Shown: in pieces, positions 8,059 through 18,312 of the stretch
How the letters are laid out: the number at the start of each line of letters is the position of its first letter
How positions within the stretch are numbered: the first letter of the stretch is position 1
Source of the DNA: Elusimicrobiaceae bacterium
GTDB lineage: Bacteria > Elusimicrobiota > Elusimicrobia > Elusimicrobiales > Elusimicrobiaceae
Direction: 5' to 3'
Assembly (NCBI GenBank): GCA_017525025.1
Contig: JAFXUJ010000007.1
Coordinates: forward strand, 248,001 to 312,000
DNA: 64,000 nt
Translations under genes and position numbers: made by a program
Notes under the pieces: generated by a model
The model's input: the letters and a program-made list of their open reading frames with translations, nothing else
Databases searched by the model: none
Told to the model about the DNA's origin: nothing

Positions 8059-11000
8059 ATGATGAAACAATTTTTATCGCTATTGCTCAGTTGGGTGTTA
8101 ATTTTAACCAGCATGTCCCCTGCTCTGGCCCAGGTTAATCCGGGACGTATTGCCGGTAAAGTGGTGCAGATGCAGGCGGAAGGTGGTGCGGCAGTAGTTA
8201 ATACAAGCAAGCGTGCCGGTGAGGCTATGGCGCGTATCAGTCAACAACTGGCTAAAGGAACTTCCCAAGCGGCCCAAGTAGCCCGGGTGGCCGTACCGGA
8301 GGCGATAAGAGTAACCGGAAATAGAGATATTGATGTTTTTTTGAACGCAAGTTGGCTATCCCGGTTTTACCTAGCACATTTAAATGTTCGTCCCTCCATA
8401 CTAACTCCGCAAGAAAGTGCCCGTATTGTCTTAGATATAAATCAAACTGCCTATAAGAGTTTATCTCCTCAACAAAAAGAACATTTGTATTTATCCGGTT
8501 TTCCCATGTTGGCCGCGGAAGGCCCAGTGGTTCTTTCGCCCACCCAACTGGCAGAAGCAAAAGCTTTTTACCGGACTGTTGTTGCAGGTACGGCTACTCT
8601 TGAAACATTTTCAATTGAATCCTGGGCCAAGACGATGGGCTGTATTACGAACCTGGGACTTTTTGGAGAAGCATCGGATGCGGAAATTATCTTAAAAGCC
8701 GCTCAAAAGCGGTTGCTGGGTACGCTGACGGATGTGGCGGATACGATAGCCGTACGGGCCATGTTGAATTTACACGCGTATAAAGAGATACAAGCTTTGG
8801 CCGATTTCCGTTTAAGTTTAACAGATAATGCGGGCCGCCCGATGCAATTGTCGGCCGCCTGGCGCGAAATCCAACAGTATATGCAAGAGGCGTCTTTGGA
8901 ATTGTCTATCCCGCAAGAACGGATTGCTTCTACTAACATACAAATACCTACTTCCGCCAGTGAATGGCTTAATTATTATAACCCGTACAATTTAATTCAT
9001 ACAAATCCTTCTGCTCCGATTACTCGCGATTGGTTGGAATTGCGCAAAGGCATAGAAGAAAAAGAAATTGCCTCCCAAATTACGCAAGGGGTAACCCCTT
9101 CTTCTGCGGTACCTGCTTTACCGGCCCGTCCGTCAAAACCTTTACAAATTCCCGAATTGGAAATCCCCGCTAATACGCTTCTTCCGGGTTCAGGGGATTT
9201 ATCTTTATCTTCTACGCAGATTCCTTCCTCCGGGGTTACTCCCGGGGTAAATCCCGATATAACGAGGAGGATGTCTTCCAAGACAAGTATTATTCCCCAG
9301 CCCGAAGCGGGTGGAGTGGAGCCTGTGGGCGAATTCCCAATGCCCAGCATATGGCAACGCTTGTCCGCCCGGTGGCAATCTTTTACTTCACATTTCCGTC
9401 GTAGATCGGCCAACACAAACGCGCAGATTGTTTTGAGCAAGCCCTATCCTATGCTTACGCAGTTGCGTGATATTGTGTTTAGCGATGCCGCCATTACGCA
9501 TAAGAAAGAAGCATTAGTCCGCTTATACAAACGAGGTGTTTTTAATACATTCTTAAAAGACCAACCCAGTGCCGTACGTGATACTATTGAATTGGCTTCT
9601 TCGGATGCAGCTCGCGGACAGGCATTGCTGCACTTATATTTGGCCAAATATTTAGATCCTTCTTTACAGGCTGTTTCGGATGTGCTGGAACAAGGTTCGC
9701 TTTTGGACGAGTTGAACAAAATTGTTACCGATCCGACATGGAGCGATAAGGCGGATTTGGCTTATTCTTACGCAAAGCAATTACCGTTTAACGGAGAGGA
9801 TACCTTTGAAGGTACGGTTCCGACGGTACCGGAAGCCGACCAGGGAGCCATTGCCGCCACGTTCCGCCCACAAGGGTTTGCCGCCAGTAACAGTGCCCCG
9901 GGCGTCGTGCGACCTAAGGGCATTTATTATGAAAATAACATCCCGTTTTACTTCCGTTCTTCAAACGGCCGCCTTTCCAGTCAACCGGTGGGCATTCTGT
10001 CTCAAACGCCGGCTAACTGGTATGGACGGTTTTTATCTTCTATCGGCATGGCTTCTAAACCCGGGTTTACTGTTCCGCAAGGGTTTGTACTTGCGTTGGA
10101 TGAGCAAGGAAAATGGAAATTCGTCATGCCGCGTGGGAATTTGTCTATTGTAGAAGGAAATAAATATTCATCCAAAATTTTAAAATCCCAACAAAAGGAC
10201 GGATCTGTTCACGTCTCGTTGGATTTGCCGTATTCTTCTACGGACTTACTGGCAATGGCACACATGTTGGAGCACAATCCAAAAACGTTAAACTTGGAAC
10301 TGAAATTAAATACGCCCCATTCGTTGGATAGATTTTTAACTTTCCATGCGTTGTTCGTCGGTAACGACGCCGGTAATACGCTTACCGGACCTTTTAAAGA
10401 ATCCCTCCGGACTATGCAAGGGTTGGCCAATACCATGGCCAACGCAGTCAGCGGTGTGGGTTATGCTACCCCCATTGCAGGCGGGGTGATGATGCCTATG
10501 ATGTCACGCTGGGGGAATGCTACTACGACCAAAGTTATTTATGGAACGGCGGGCGCCGCTTTGGCGTATTCCGTATTTAGGTTAGGGATGTATGGTACGA
10601 TAGATCCGACATCTTTATCTTTAGGAGCATTGGCTATTCCTACCGTAGCCCTTGTGCTGGGTGCCAGTTTGGCTAACTCGTTCATCCCTACGTTCTTGAA
10701 CTTCTATAAAGATCCTGCAGCCCGTACGGCGGCAAACCTTGATTTCAGTACGAAAAAGCAAGCGTCGCGCATGGGACTTTCATTGTTGACGACCGCGGCT
10801 ATTGCCTTGGGTGGTAACTGGACAATTGTGGCGCCAATAGGGCTAGGATTATTGACCACTTCGTACTTATTATTTAGAAATACGCCTATGTTTAAAGAGG
10901 CCCAAGAAACGGCGCGTAAGGCAAGAGCGGAAAAATCGCAAGCCAACAAATTCTCGCTGAAAGATTGGTATGCCCAACTGCAAAAGAAACGGAACGACCA

Positions 11001-12558
11001 AAAAGTACAAAGAGAGAAAGAAGCTCCTTTTGTAAAAGATTATAAAGATTTTGCCCGGAATATGCCGGAAATGCAAGCCATTAAGAACCGTGTTAAAATG
11101 GTATACGCCAGTTACGCGGCCAGTTTGATGATGATGGGACAGGCCGCCAACGCTGCCTTCCCCGCGATAGGGCAAACCTTTATTACAGTTTGTATGGGGG
11201 CCACGTTGGCGACTCGTTTGCTGGCAACCCGATTGGTTAAGCGAAATATTATGACGGATGACCAGTTGACGGGGATTTCCTTACCGACGTTAGCTCTAAC
11301 CGGGGCGGCTTTAGCTTTGGCGCCGTATTCCGGCCCGTTAGCGCTAGCGACCGGGGTAGCCGGTATTTTGCATTACATGGCTACGGCAGTACCCGGACAG
11401 TTAGATGCGGCCCGTATGCAAAACATTGTAACGGCGGAAATGTCTCGTCGCAAACAAGAAGTGTTAGAGAATACTTCCTTGTCTGAGGCGGACAAAGAAG
11501 CGGCAATCCAACGCTTAACCGACGAAGAAAAAGTATGGTCTGCCCAGGCCTCTAAAGGGTATTCTTACTACAACGCCCGCGGATTGTGGGGTGTTGGCGC
11601 GGCCACGGCGGGTGCGTACTTGTTCGCTGATTTGGGGCCGCAATGGGCGGCGGATACCTTAACATGGATTTCGCATGTGTTTGGCGATGCGAAACCCAGC
11701 TTAGCACTCAACCGGTTGATTTTCGGTTATTCTACGGTGATATCCAGTATCCTGGCGTTTAAGAATCGGGGCTTATTTAAAGATTTTGTTAATTTCTTCC
11801 GCCGGCAAAAAGTGACGGAAGAAGCCCTGTCCGCCAATAAGATCCATGCTTCCAACTTTGGTATTACGGAGAAAAATGCTGAGTTGCGTTTAGTGGACTC
11901 TAATAAAGAAATTAAAACGCTCAAAACGCTGGTCGTAGATTACGGGTATTATTCCGAACAGCGCATGACCTTCTTGTTTAACAGAATGGTAGTTTTACAT
12001 AACCGTTTGGTGGCCGAAGCGGAACTGTTAGGCATGGACCGGGTTAAACCGGCGTTTGAAGAATTGGTGGAAATTTCCAAAACGTACGAGAAGATCTTGG
12101 GCCATAGTGATCTATCCGTGATGTTGAACCGTGAATTTGGCAAACTGCAAGCGAACTTGTATAACCCTACCACGGGGCAATTGCTAGCAACCCCTTCCTA
12201 CGTGGAAGAAGGTGCCTTCGGTTTACCGCCGGAATACGATGCCTACGAATCGGCTAGCGCGTTATTGCGCGAATTGGACCAAATGGCGTATACATTGGGA
12301 AAAGGCGGAGTTGTTGATTACGGTACCTTTGTAGATTATGTGAATCGCATTCAAGAAGATCTGTTGCGCTACGAAAAAGCCAATCCGGCCGATTCTCCGC
12401 GGGTAGCGGCTTTGCGCAAAAAGATGAATACTATTTGCGAAGGTTTGGCCAAGGCAGACAAACGCAGAAACCTACTTGCGCCTACCAAAGTTGACCCTGC
12501 GGAGACCCGCGTACAAAAACAAACTTTACGCGATCTGTTGATGGGATATAGAAAATAA
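8059..12558 (+). CDS. Giant exported protein with MFS-like membrane region
   Basis: A 1,499-residue protein. Residues 1-25 form a signal peptide (cleavage after ALA, mature Gln). Residues about 26-330 are helical. Residues 340-430 form a Pro/Ser-rich linker with an RR-rich stretch after it. Residues 430-790 look globular. About 790-1260 hold many hydrophobic helices in two blocks separated by a highly charged loop (KARAEKSQANKFSLKDWYAQ), reminiscent of a 6+6 transporter. The last about 240 residues are charged and helical. No family was recognised with confidence. GGAGAGG precedes the start, and the ATG could be either of two adjacent codons. It is flanked by terminators, so monocistronic. 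Confidence 0.88.
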   Translation: MMKQFLSLLLSWVLILTSMSPALAQVNPGRIAGKVVQMQAEGGAAVVNTSKRAGEAMARISQQLAKGTSQAAQVARVAVPEAIRVTGNRDIDVFLNASWLSRFYLAHLNVRPSILTPQESARIVLDINQTAYKSLSPQQKEHLYLSGFPMLAAEGPVVLSPTQLAEAKAFYRTVVAGTATLETFSIESWAKTMGCITNLGLFGEASDAEIILKAAQKRLLGTLTDVADTIAVRAMLNLHAYKEIQALADFRLSLTDNAGRPMQLSAAWREIQQYMQEASLELSIPQERIASTNIQIPTSASEWLNYYNPYNLIHTNPSAPITRDWLELRKGIEEKEIASQITQGVTPSSAVPALPARPSKPLQIPELEIPANTLLPGSGDLSLSSTQIPSSGVTPGVNPDITRRMSSKTSIIPQPEAGGVEPVGEFPMPSIWQRLSARWQSFTSHFRRRSANTNAQIVLSKPYPMLTQLRDIVFSDAAITHKKEALVRLYKRGVFNTFLKDQPSAVRDTIELASSDAARGQALLHLYLAKYLDPSLQAVSDVLEQGSLLDELNKIVTDPTWSDKADLAYSYAKQLPFNGEDTFEGTVPTVPEADQGAIAATFRPQGFAASNSAPGVVRPKGIYYENNIPFYFRSSNGRLSSQPVGILSQTPANWYGRFLSSIGMASKPGFTVPQGFVLALDEQGKWKFVMPRGNLSIVEGNKYSSKILKSQQKDGSVHVSLDLPYSSTDLLAMAHMLEHNPKTLNLELKLNTPHSLDRFLTFHALFVGNDAGNTLTGPFKESLRTMQGLANTMANAVSGVGYATPIAGGVMMPMMSRWGNATTTKVIYGTAGAALAYSVFRLGMYGTIDPTSLSLGALAIPTVALVLGASLANSFIPTFLNFYKDPAARTAANLDFSTKKQASRMGLSLLTTAAIALGGNWTIVAPIGLGLLTTSYLLFRNTPMFKEAQETARKARAEKSQANKFSLKDWYAQLQKKRNDQKVQREKEAPFVKDYKDFARNMPEMQAIKNRVKMVYASYAASLMMMGQAANAAFPAIGQTFITVCMGATLATRLLATRLVKRNIMTDDQLTGISLPTLALTGAALALAPYSGPLALATGVAGILHYMATAVPGQLDAARMQNIVTAEMSRRKQEVLENTSLSEADKEAAIQRLTDEEKVWSAQASKGYSYYNARGLWGVGAATAGAYLFADLGPQWAADTLTWISHVFGDAKPSLALNRLIFGYSTVISSILAFKNRGLFKDFVNFFRRQKVTEEALSANKIHASNFGITEKNAELRLVDSNKEIKTLKTLVVDYGYYSEQRMTFLFNRMVVLHNRLVAEAELLGMDRVKPAFEELVEISKTYEKILGHSDLSVMLNREFGKLQANLYNPTTGQLLATPSYVEEGAFGLPPEYDAYESASALLRELDQMAYTLGKGGVVDYGTFVDYVNRIQEDLLRYEKANPADSPRVAALRKKMNTICEGLAKADKRRNLLAPTKVDPAETRVQKQTLRDLLMGYRK

Positions 12559-12577
12559 AAAAATACTAACTTTCTTC

Positions 12578-12611
12578 AACCCGGAAGGATATAATTTCTT
12601 CCGGGTTTTTT
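12578..12611 (+). terminator. Terminator after the giant gene
   Basis: Perfect inverted repeat (arms AACCCGGAAG / CTTCCGGGTT) followed by a T run, 20 nt after the stop. Confidence 0.88.
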
Positions 12612-12645
12612 GACTTTAAATAATGTATAAAAATCATTTGAATTT

Positions 12646-12654
12646 TGTTATAAT
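12646..12654 (+). promoter_or_regulatory. Extended -10 promoter with about 110-nt leader
   Basis: TGTTATAAT lies just after the terminator of the preceding gene and about 115 nt before the transporter ATG. The resulting leader (about 12661-12769) is unusually long for this window but contains no riboswitch that I recognise. Confidence 0.55.
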
Positions 12655-12769
12655 AAGGAGACGGATAAGTCGTTGAGTAGAAACGAAAAAATTTGAGGTA
12701 CTTAGTTTTCCTTCTGTTCCAAAACATGGTTGCGGAGGGAGTGCTTGTATCAGTTAAAAAGGAGATTGT

Positions 12770-14137
12770 ATGTGGTCCAAGATTGCCAATTGGTTTAAAC
12801 CCTTGCCGGATGCCGCACCGTTAACAAACGAACAAGAAATTAAAAAATTGTACCGCTCTTGGCGGCTTAAGATGTTCTTCTCCATGTATTTTGGGTATGC
12901 CCTTTTCTACTTTACCCGCAAGAACCTGGATATTATCAAACCGGAGTTAATCAAGAGTAATATTTTTACGATTGAGCAATTGGGGACGATTGGTTTTTGT
13001 ATTTATTTAACGTATGGTATCGGTAAATTTATCAGCGGTACCATTGCCGATAAATGTAACATCCGCTCTATTATGGCTTTGGGTTTGTTTACTTCCTCGC
13101 TTGTTAACATTTGTTTTGCCTTCTTGCCGGAAATTAACAATGCGTTTGTATCTATGGGGCTACCGATATCGGTGGCCTTTTTAGGTTCCTTCTTGTGGGG
13201 ATTAAACGGGGCAGCCCAATCTATGGGATTCCCTCCCGTGGCCAAAGGATTAGTGTACTGGTTTTCCCCCTCTGAACGTGCTACCAAATGGACGTTGTGG
13301 TCTTCTTCCCACACTTTTGGTGCTTTCTTTGTAGCGCAGTTAATCGCTTTATTATCCGGTTGGAGACTGGCTTTCTTAGTACCGGCCGCTCTGGGTATTG
13401 CGTACAGCGTTTTCATGGTATGGTATATGGCGGATACGCCTAAATCGGTCGGGTTACCGGCTATTGAAGTCTACCACAACGAAGTTATGCCGGTTAAACA
13501 AGAAAAGAGTGATATGACTCAATGGCAAATCATTACCAAGTATGTGCTTACAAACCCCTTCTTATGGGCTTTGGCTATTGCCTATGTATTTATCTATTAT
13601 GTGCGTTTTGCTACCCTTGACTGGGCTACGTCTTTCTTGGAATTGGAAAGAGGTTTCCCGCAGGAAGTTTCCAGACGGGCCGCTTCCGCTATGCCGTTTT
13701 TAGGTATGCCGGGCGGTATCGTGGCCGGGTATTTGGCTGATCGTTGGTTCGGTGGACGTTGTACGCAAATGAACCTGATTTATTTAGTCATTTTGGCGGC
13801 CAGCTGCTGGGGTTTTTATAAATTTGCAGCTCCCACGTCTTTCTGGGTAACGGCTATTTTTGCGGCGTTGATTGGTTTCTTTGTTGACGGTCCGCAGAAC
13901 TTGGCCGGTGGTGTGCAGGCCTCCCGCGTAACGGTACAAAAAGCCGCTGCGGCTGCCTGTGGATTTACCGGAATGTTTGGGTATTTCGGGGCCATGTTAT
14001 CCAGCAAAGGGGTGGCTTATATGATTGAGCACCACGGTTGGAAAAATGTGTACCTGTCTTGTATCGTGGCTTGTATTTTAGCCGGTTTGTGTATCGCGAC
14101 TACGTGGAAGAAAGAAGCCGCCTCTTCCACTAAATAA
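12770..14137 (+). CDS. OPA-family MFS sugar-phosphate/glycerol-3-phosphate transporter
   Basis: A 455-residue inner-membrane transporter. FGYALFYFTRKNLDI (residues about 40-55) matches the conserved first helix of GlpT/UhpT/UhpC-type organophosphate:phosphate antiporters, including the phosphate-binding Arg. KFISGTIADKCNIRS is the loop 2-3 motif. FGYFGAMLSSKGVAY near the C-terminus matches the 'fGY.ga...G.g.g' region of the family. About 12 helices are evident. The family imports glycerol-3-phosphate, hexose-phosphate or related compounds in exchange for phosphate. Which one is not determinable. An AAGGAG site lies 8 nt upstream of the ATG. Confidence 0.92.
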   Translation: MWSKIANWFKPLPDAAPLTNEQEIKKLYRSWRLKMFFSMYFGYALFYFTRKNLDIIKPELIKSNIFTIEQLGTIGFCIYLTYGIGKFISGTIADKCNIRSIMALGLFTSSLVNICFAFLPEINNAFVSMGLPISVAFLGSFLWGLNGAAQSMGFPPVAKGLVYWFSPSERATKWTLWSSSHTFGAFFVAQLIALLSGWRLAFLVPAALGIAYSVFMVWYMADTPKSVGLPAIEVYHNEVMPVKQEKSDMTQWQIITKYVLTNPFLWALAIAYVFIYYVRFATLDWATSFLELERGFPQEVSRRAASAMPFLGMPGGIVAGYLADRWFGGRCTQMNLIYLVILAASCWGFYKFAAPTSFWVTAIFAALIGFFVDGPQNLAGGVQASRVTVQKAAAAACGFTGMFGYFGAMLSSKGVAYMIEHHGWKNVYLSCIVACILAGLCIATTWKKEAASSTK

Positions 14138-14155
14138 ATACTTGTCGTCGATTTA

Positions 14156-14187
14156 AAAAAACGCCCCTTTTATAAGGGGCGTTTTTG
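14156..14187 (+). terminator. Terminator after the OPA transporter gene
   Basis: Hairpin with arms AAACGCCCCTT / AAGGGGCGTTT followed by a T run. Confidence 0.88.
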
Positions 14188-14273
14188 TGTGTTCGTTGGG
14201 ATAGATGTGAAAAATTGTAAAATATAAATAAGGTTACCCTTTGGGGAATCTTATTTTTTCTTAGAGGAGTTAT

Positions 14274-15140
14274 ATGAAAAAACTATTATATGTTATGTTG
14301 TTGGTCCTGGCCGCGCATACCGCTTTTGCCCAAGACGGTAAACTCGGCTGGCAAGTAGAATTAAAAAAATTAGCCTTAGATTTAACGAGCACGGAAGTCA
14401 AAAATGCCCAAGATTACCAAGGGTTTTCAGATGCACGTTTGACGTCCGATTCGCAAATGCTCATGCGTGGCAGTTGGGATTCTATTGCCGATTATCATGC
14501 GGAACACTTCTTGTGGAATAATGAACTTGTGATGGAGTACGGCCGCACGAAAATCCGTCCGGTAGATGATGATACCATCACCAATGAAAATGCCGACAAA
14601 ATCTTACTTACTACCGGATATACCCAACGGTTGTGGAAAGTAGATGAAGATTTTTTAGGTGGGTTTGAAGCGGGACCGTTTGCCAATATCGGCTACGAAA
14701 CCGAATTTACAAAACCTAATGATTCCCCCCGCAAACGTATCTTGCGCGGGATGGCCGGTGCCAAGCTTTTTGAAGGGAAATATATCAAGAGTTTATATGC
14801 AGCACTCGTCGGCGAGCGAGATTTTACCTATGAACCGTATGCCAGCAAACTAGCATGGGAAACGGGTTTTAAGTTGGAACTGCCGGTGCGTGAAGGCGTT
14901 ATGTTCAAATGGGATGCCATGTACCGCGATTATTTAGATACAACGGAAAAACATCCCACGGATTTAGATTGGGAATTTGAAACCAACGCCCGCTTGGATG
15001 TACAGCTATATAAAAACTTGTACGTCGCTCCGTTTATCAGCTATTACACGGCACAAGGTAAATATGTAGGTCCGCGCGGAGAAAATGTGTATGTGGGTAT
15101 TTCGTTCAGCTTTAACCACATTTTCCACGAAGCAAAATAA
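14274..15140 (+). CDS. Probable outer-membrane beta-barrel protein
   Basis: A 288-residue exported protein. The signal peptide (residues 1-19) ends AFA with Gln as first mature residue. The mature chain is rich in alternating amphipathic stretches (for example LLTTGYTQRLWKV, RLDVQLYKNLYVAPFISYYT) and finishes with VYVGISFSFNHIF, typical of the closing strands of small outer-membrane barrels. There are no long hydrophobic helices. The general pattern resembles DUF3078-like barrels, but I could not assign a family. It has a clear GAGGAG site 6 nt before the ATG and its own downstream terminator. Confidence 0.75.
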   Translation: MKKLLYVMLLVLAAHTAFAQDGKLGWQVELKKLALDLTSTEVKNAQDYQGFSDARLTSDSQMLMRGSWDSIADYHAEHFLWNNELVMEYGRTKIRPVDDDTITNENADKILLTTGYTQRLWKVDEDFLGGFEAGPFANIGYETEFTKPNDSPRKRILRGMAGAKLFEGKYIKSLYAALVGERDFTYEPYASKLAWETGFKLELPVREGVMFKWDAMYRDYLDTTEKHPTDLDWEFETNARLDVQLYKNLYVAPFISYYTAQGKYVGPRGENVYVGISFSFNHIFHEAK

Positions 15141-15157
15141 ATGAGTCGCATTTTTAG

Positions 15158-15196
15158 AAAAATATTCCCCGGAATTATCTCCGGGGAATATTTTTA
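15158..15196. terminator. Bidirectional terminator
   Basis: Long inverted repeat (arms AAAAATATTCCCCGG / CCGGGGAATATTTTT) between the barrel gene and the convergent ART-like gene, whose stop codon it overlaps. Confidence 0.9.
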
Positions 15197-16120
15197 TTTA
15201 TTCTCATAGGGAGTAACTACAAATTCCCCTTCTTGCAACTGTATGCGGCACCAAGTGGGGATTCCCTCCACATTTAAAAGAGCCATGAACAGGGGCACCC
15301 TGGAAGCGGGAATGTCGTGCTGAACTTGTATAATCGGTCCTCGCCGATTTTCTCCGCGGACTCCCACAATCACGGCCACCCGGTCCGCAATGCCGCGACT
15401 GTTTCTAAGGGCATAATGTAAGGCAATTTGGGGGTCCCTTGTTAAGTTGGTATATTTAGAACTGGATACGGCCGCGGCGTCATGCGGTGAGGCAGCTAAA
15501 GTTAAGATCAGCCCGTTGGAGTAATGCCCGACATCCTGTACTCGTAAACCGTTTGTTAAAATGTTGGATATATCTTGATTACTATTTAAACCTAAGCCGC
15601 GGTATAAATAGTCCGGATGTTCCAGAACGGGTAATGCCGGTATGTCATTTACCTGTAAGTTTGTTACTAAAAGATCCTTTAAATCACCAACCCGAAAGGT
15701 TTTGGCAGGTTGTAATTTAGGTAAAGCATCTATCTGGGCTTGCAGTTCTAATTGTTTGGCATGTATCCGTTTTAACTGCCAAGCTTTAAAATTGCGCTTT
15801 TGTTGTTCCAGCCAAGAACGTGTGCGAACGGTTTCCGGCTCGGGTATATAAACACGCCAGGTAGGGTGCTCCCACTGCTGAGGGAATGTCGGTCCAAACG
15901 GTGGGGCCGGAATGAATGCGGGTTGCGCAAGGGTGGCAAGGCGTGCTTCCGCTACAGTTCGTTCTACCGCGGCAGAGAGATTTTTGGACAAGGTTGAAAT
16001 GGGTGCGGCCGCCGACAAAGTACCGGCAGTTTTAGCAATTTTCACTTGCGTTTGGGCCCATGCCGGTATGGCATGGACGGTTAAAAAAGTAATGATGGTT
16101 GTTTTTACAATTTGTTTCAT
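15194..16120 (-). CDS. Secreted ADP-ribosyltransferase-like protein, divergent member outside the array
   Basis: A 308-residue exported protein. I place the start at 16120 (GGAG site, then MKQIVK), because the longer frame runs through a terminator. The signal peptide ends AWA with a mature Gln. Residues about 40-170 are helical and basic. From about 175 the chain carries the pattern of the 30-41 kb array: DYLYRGLGL, ISNILTNGLRV, then DPQIALHYALRN, VAVIVGVRG, VQHDIPASRVPLFMALL, VEGIPTWCRIQLQEGEFV. The YRG strand, the 'T.DP..A..YA' element and the central beta strand fit an ADP-ribosyltransferase fold. The activity is inferred, not shown. Confidence 0.78.
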   Translation of the reverse strand: MKQIVKTTIITFLTVHAIPAWAQTQVKIAKTAGTLSAAAPISTLSKNLSAAVERTVAEARLATLAQPAFIPAPPFGPTFPQQWEHPTWRVYIPEPETVRTRSWLEQQKRNFKAWQLKRIHAKQLELQAQIDALPKLQPAKTFRVGDLKDLLVTNLQVNDIPALPVLEHPDYLYRGLGLNSNQDISNILTNGLRVQDVGHYSNGLILTLAASPHDAAAVSSSKYTNLTRDPQIALHYALRNSRGIADRVAVIVGVRGENRRGPIIQVQHDIPASRVPLFMALLNVEGIPTWCRIQLQEGEFVVTPYENK

Positions 16121-16130
16121 AATCTCCTCA

Positions 16131-16163
16131 AAAAATAAACCCGGACTTTTTAAGTCCGGGTTC
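16131..16163 (-). terminator. Leftward terminator of a small transcription unit
   Basis: Inverted repeat AACCCGGACTT / AAGTCCGGGTT; on the minus strand it is followed by a T-rich run. It lies between the small ORF at 16188-16349 and the ART-like gene, so something upstream on the minus strand is being terminated. Confidence 0.75.
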
Positions 16164-16187
16164 AAGTTGCAATTTAAAAAAATCAGT

Positions 16188-16349
16188 TTAATTATAAATC
16201 ATACACAACTTGCCGGACGGATTACGTTTCAACAACATGCTAATTAACAAGGCGGCTAGTTGCATAATAATAAACGCACAAGCAGCCCACTTGGCAGACA
16301 AAGCCACGTGGGTAATAATGACGTTAAAAATGCTTGTGTTTATTTCCAT
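16188..16349 (-). CDS. Small membrane protein (53 residues), candidate leaderless gene
   Basis: A short frame read from the minus strand. The protein begins MEINTSIFNVIITHVALSAK, has one hydrophobic helix (residues about 20-40: WAACAFIIMQLAALLISMLL) and ends in a short basic tail. An extended -10 (TGGTATAAT) ends 7 nt before this ATG, and a terminator follows 25 nt after the stop, so promoter, frame and terminator form a complete unit. An in-frame ATG two codons upstream overlaps the promoter and is unlikely to be used. No family was recognised, and the evidence is positional only. Confidence 0.5.
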   Translation of the reverse strand: MEINTSIFNVIITHVALSAKWAACAFIIMQLAALLISMLLKRNPSGKLCMIYN

Positions 16350-16356
16350 ACGCATT

Positions 16357-16365
16357 ATTATACCA
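16357..16365 (-). promoter_or_regulatory. Extended -10 element, leaderless-type spacing
   Basis: TGGTATAAT on the minus strand, 7 nt upstream of the ATG at 16349. Confidence 0.5.
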
Positions 16366-16404
16366 GTTTTTAAAAAAATAAATCAATTATTTTTTTAAAC
16401 AATA

Positions 16405-16438
16405 AGAAACCCCCGTGTAAAATTTACACGGGGGTTTT
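16405..16438 (-). terminator. gap terminator
   Basis: Strong hairpin (AACCCCCGTGTAAA / TTTACACGGGGGTT) just downstream of the gap stop codon, with a T-rich stretch on the minus strand. Confidence 0.88.
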
Positions 16439-16454
16439 AGTTGGTTTAGTAAAC

Positions 16455-17561
<1,107 letters not shown>

Positions 17562-17563
17562 TT

Positions 17564-18310
17564 ATGAATTTAATTTTCCCCCCACATAAAAAATTACGTT
17601 CGCCGGAGGTAGTGTCGGCCCAAAAGCAGTTGCAAGTGACGGCTTCCGGTTTAAAATTGCCCTCTAAGGCGGTGGTTTGCCCGCTTACGCCGCTAGCCAA
17701 AACGGTTACTGCCCAAGGAAACTGGAAAAAACATTTTGTGTCAGCCGATATCTATTGTGCGGAGAAAGAAGATTTTTGTTTTGTAACGGGGTTTGGTTGC
17801 GGGGGACCGGCGGTAGCTATGGTTGTGGAGCAACTGGTGGCGTTGGGCGTCAAAGAAATAATTTTTTTGGGGCTGGCAGGTTCATTGCAAGAAGAAGTTG
17901 AGCCTGGGGATATGGTGTTATGCAGTGAGAGTATTTGTGCCGACGGCACTTCCCCCCACTACACCCGTAGAGAACTTGTGCGGGCAGATAAAAAATTATT
18001 AGCGCATTTGGGGCAGAGATTGCACGCCCGGAAAATAGATTTCCACATGGGCCGGAATTGGAGCACGGATGCTATTTTCCGTGAGACGAAAGCCGAAATC
18101 AAGCATTATCAAAAGAATCACGCGCTGACGGTAGAAATGGAAACTTCTGCCTTGTATGCCGTTTGTGCCCGGAGAGAAATAAAAGCCGCCGCGGTTTATG
18201 TTATCAGTGATTGGTTATATGAAGGAAAGTGGAAACCGGATTTCAAAAATCCGCTTATTTGGCAGAATTTACGTAAATTAGCCTGTATTTTTCAAAGTAT
18301 ATGGAGGTAA
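17564..18310 (+). CDS. Nucleoside phosphorylase family protein
   Basis: A 248-residue cytosolic protein of the PNP/UDP phosphorylase superfamily, which cleaves nucleosides with phosphate to free base and ribose-1-phosphate. Visible elements are FGCGGPAVAMVVEQLVALGV (phosphate/substrate region), IIFLGLAGSLQEEVEPGDMVL (core strand and glycine turn), and TVEMETSALYAVCARR (the MEt-S/A motif that binds the ribose). The length is near the norm of about 250. Purine versus uridine specificity is not clear. AAGGAG lies 9 nt before the ATG and a TATAAT at 17536-17541. The gene is convergent with the YjdF-like gene, 2 nt between stops. Confidence 0.85.
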   Translation: MNLIFPPHKKLRSPEVVSAQKQLQVTASGLKLPSKAVVCPLTPLAKTVTAQGNWKKHFVSADIYCAEKEDFCFVTGFGCGGPAVAMVVEQLVALGVKEIIFLGLAGSLQEEVEPGDMVLCSESICADGTSPHYTRRELVRADKKLLAHLGQRLHARKIDFHMGRNWSTDAIFRETKAEIKHYQKNHALTVEMETSALYAVCARREIKAAAVYVISDWLYEGKWKPDFKNPLIWQNLRKLACIFQSIWR

Positions 18311-18312
18311 AA

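Noticed and set aside
12661-12769. Riboswitch in the 110-nt transporter leader
   Set aside because: No known aptamer core was recognised and no clear expression platform is present.
16121-16165. Longer N-terminus for the 15.2-kb ART-like gene
   Set aside because: The extension runs through a transcription terminator, and the internal start has GGAG and a signal peptide.
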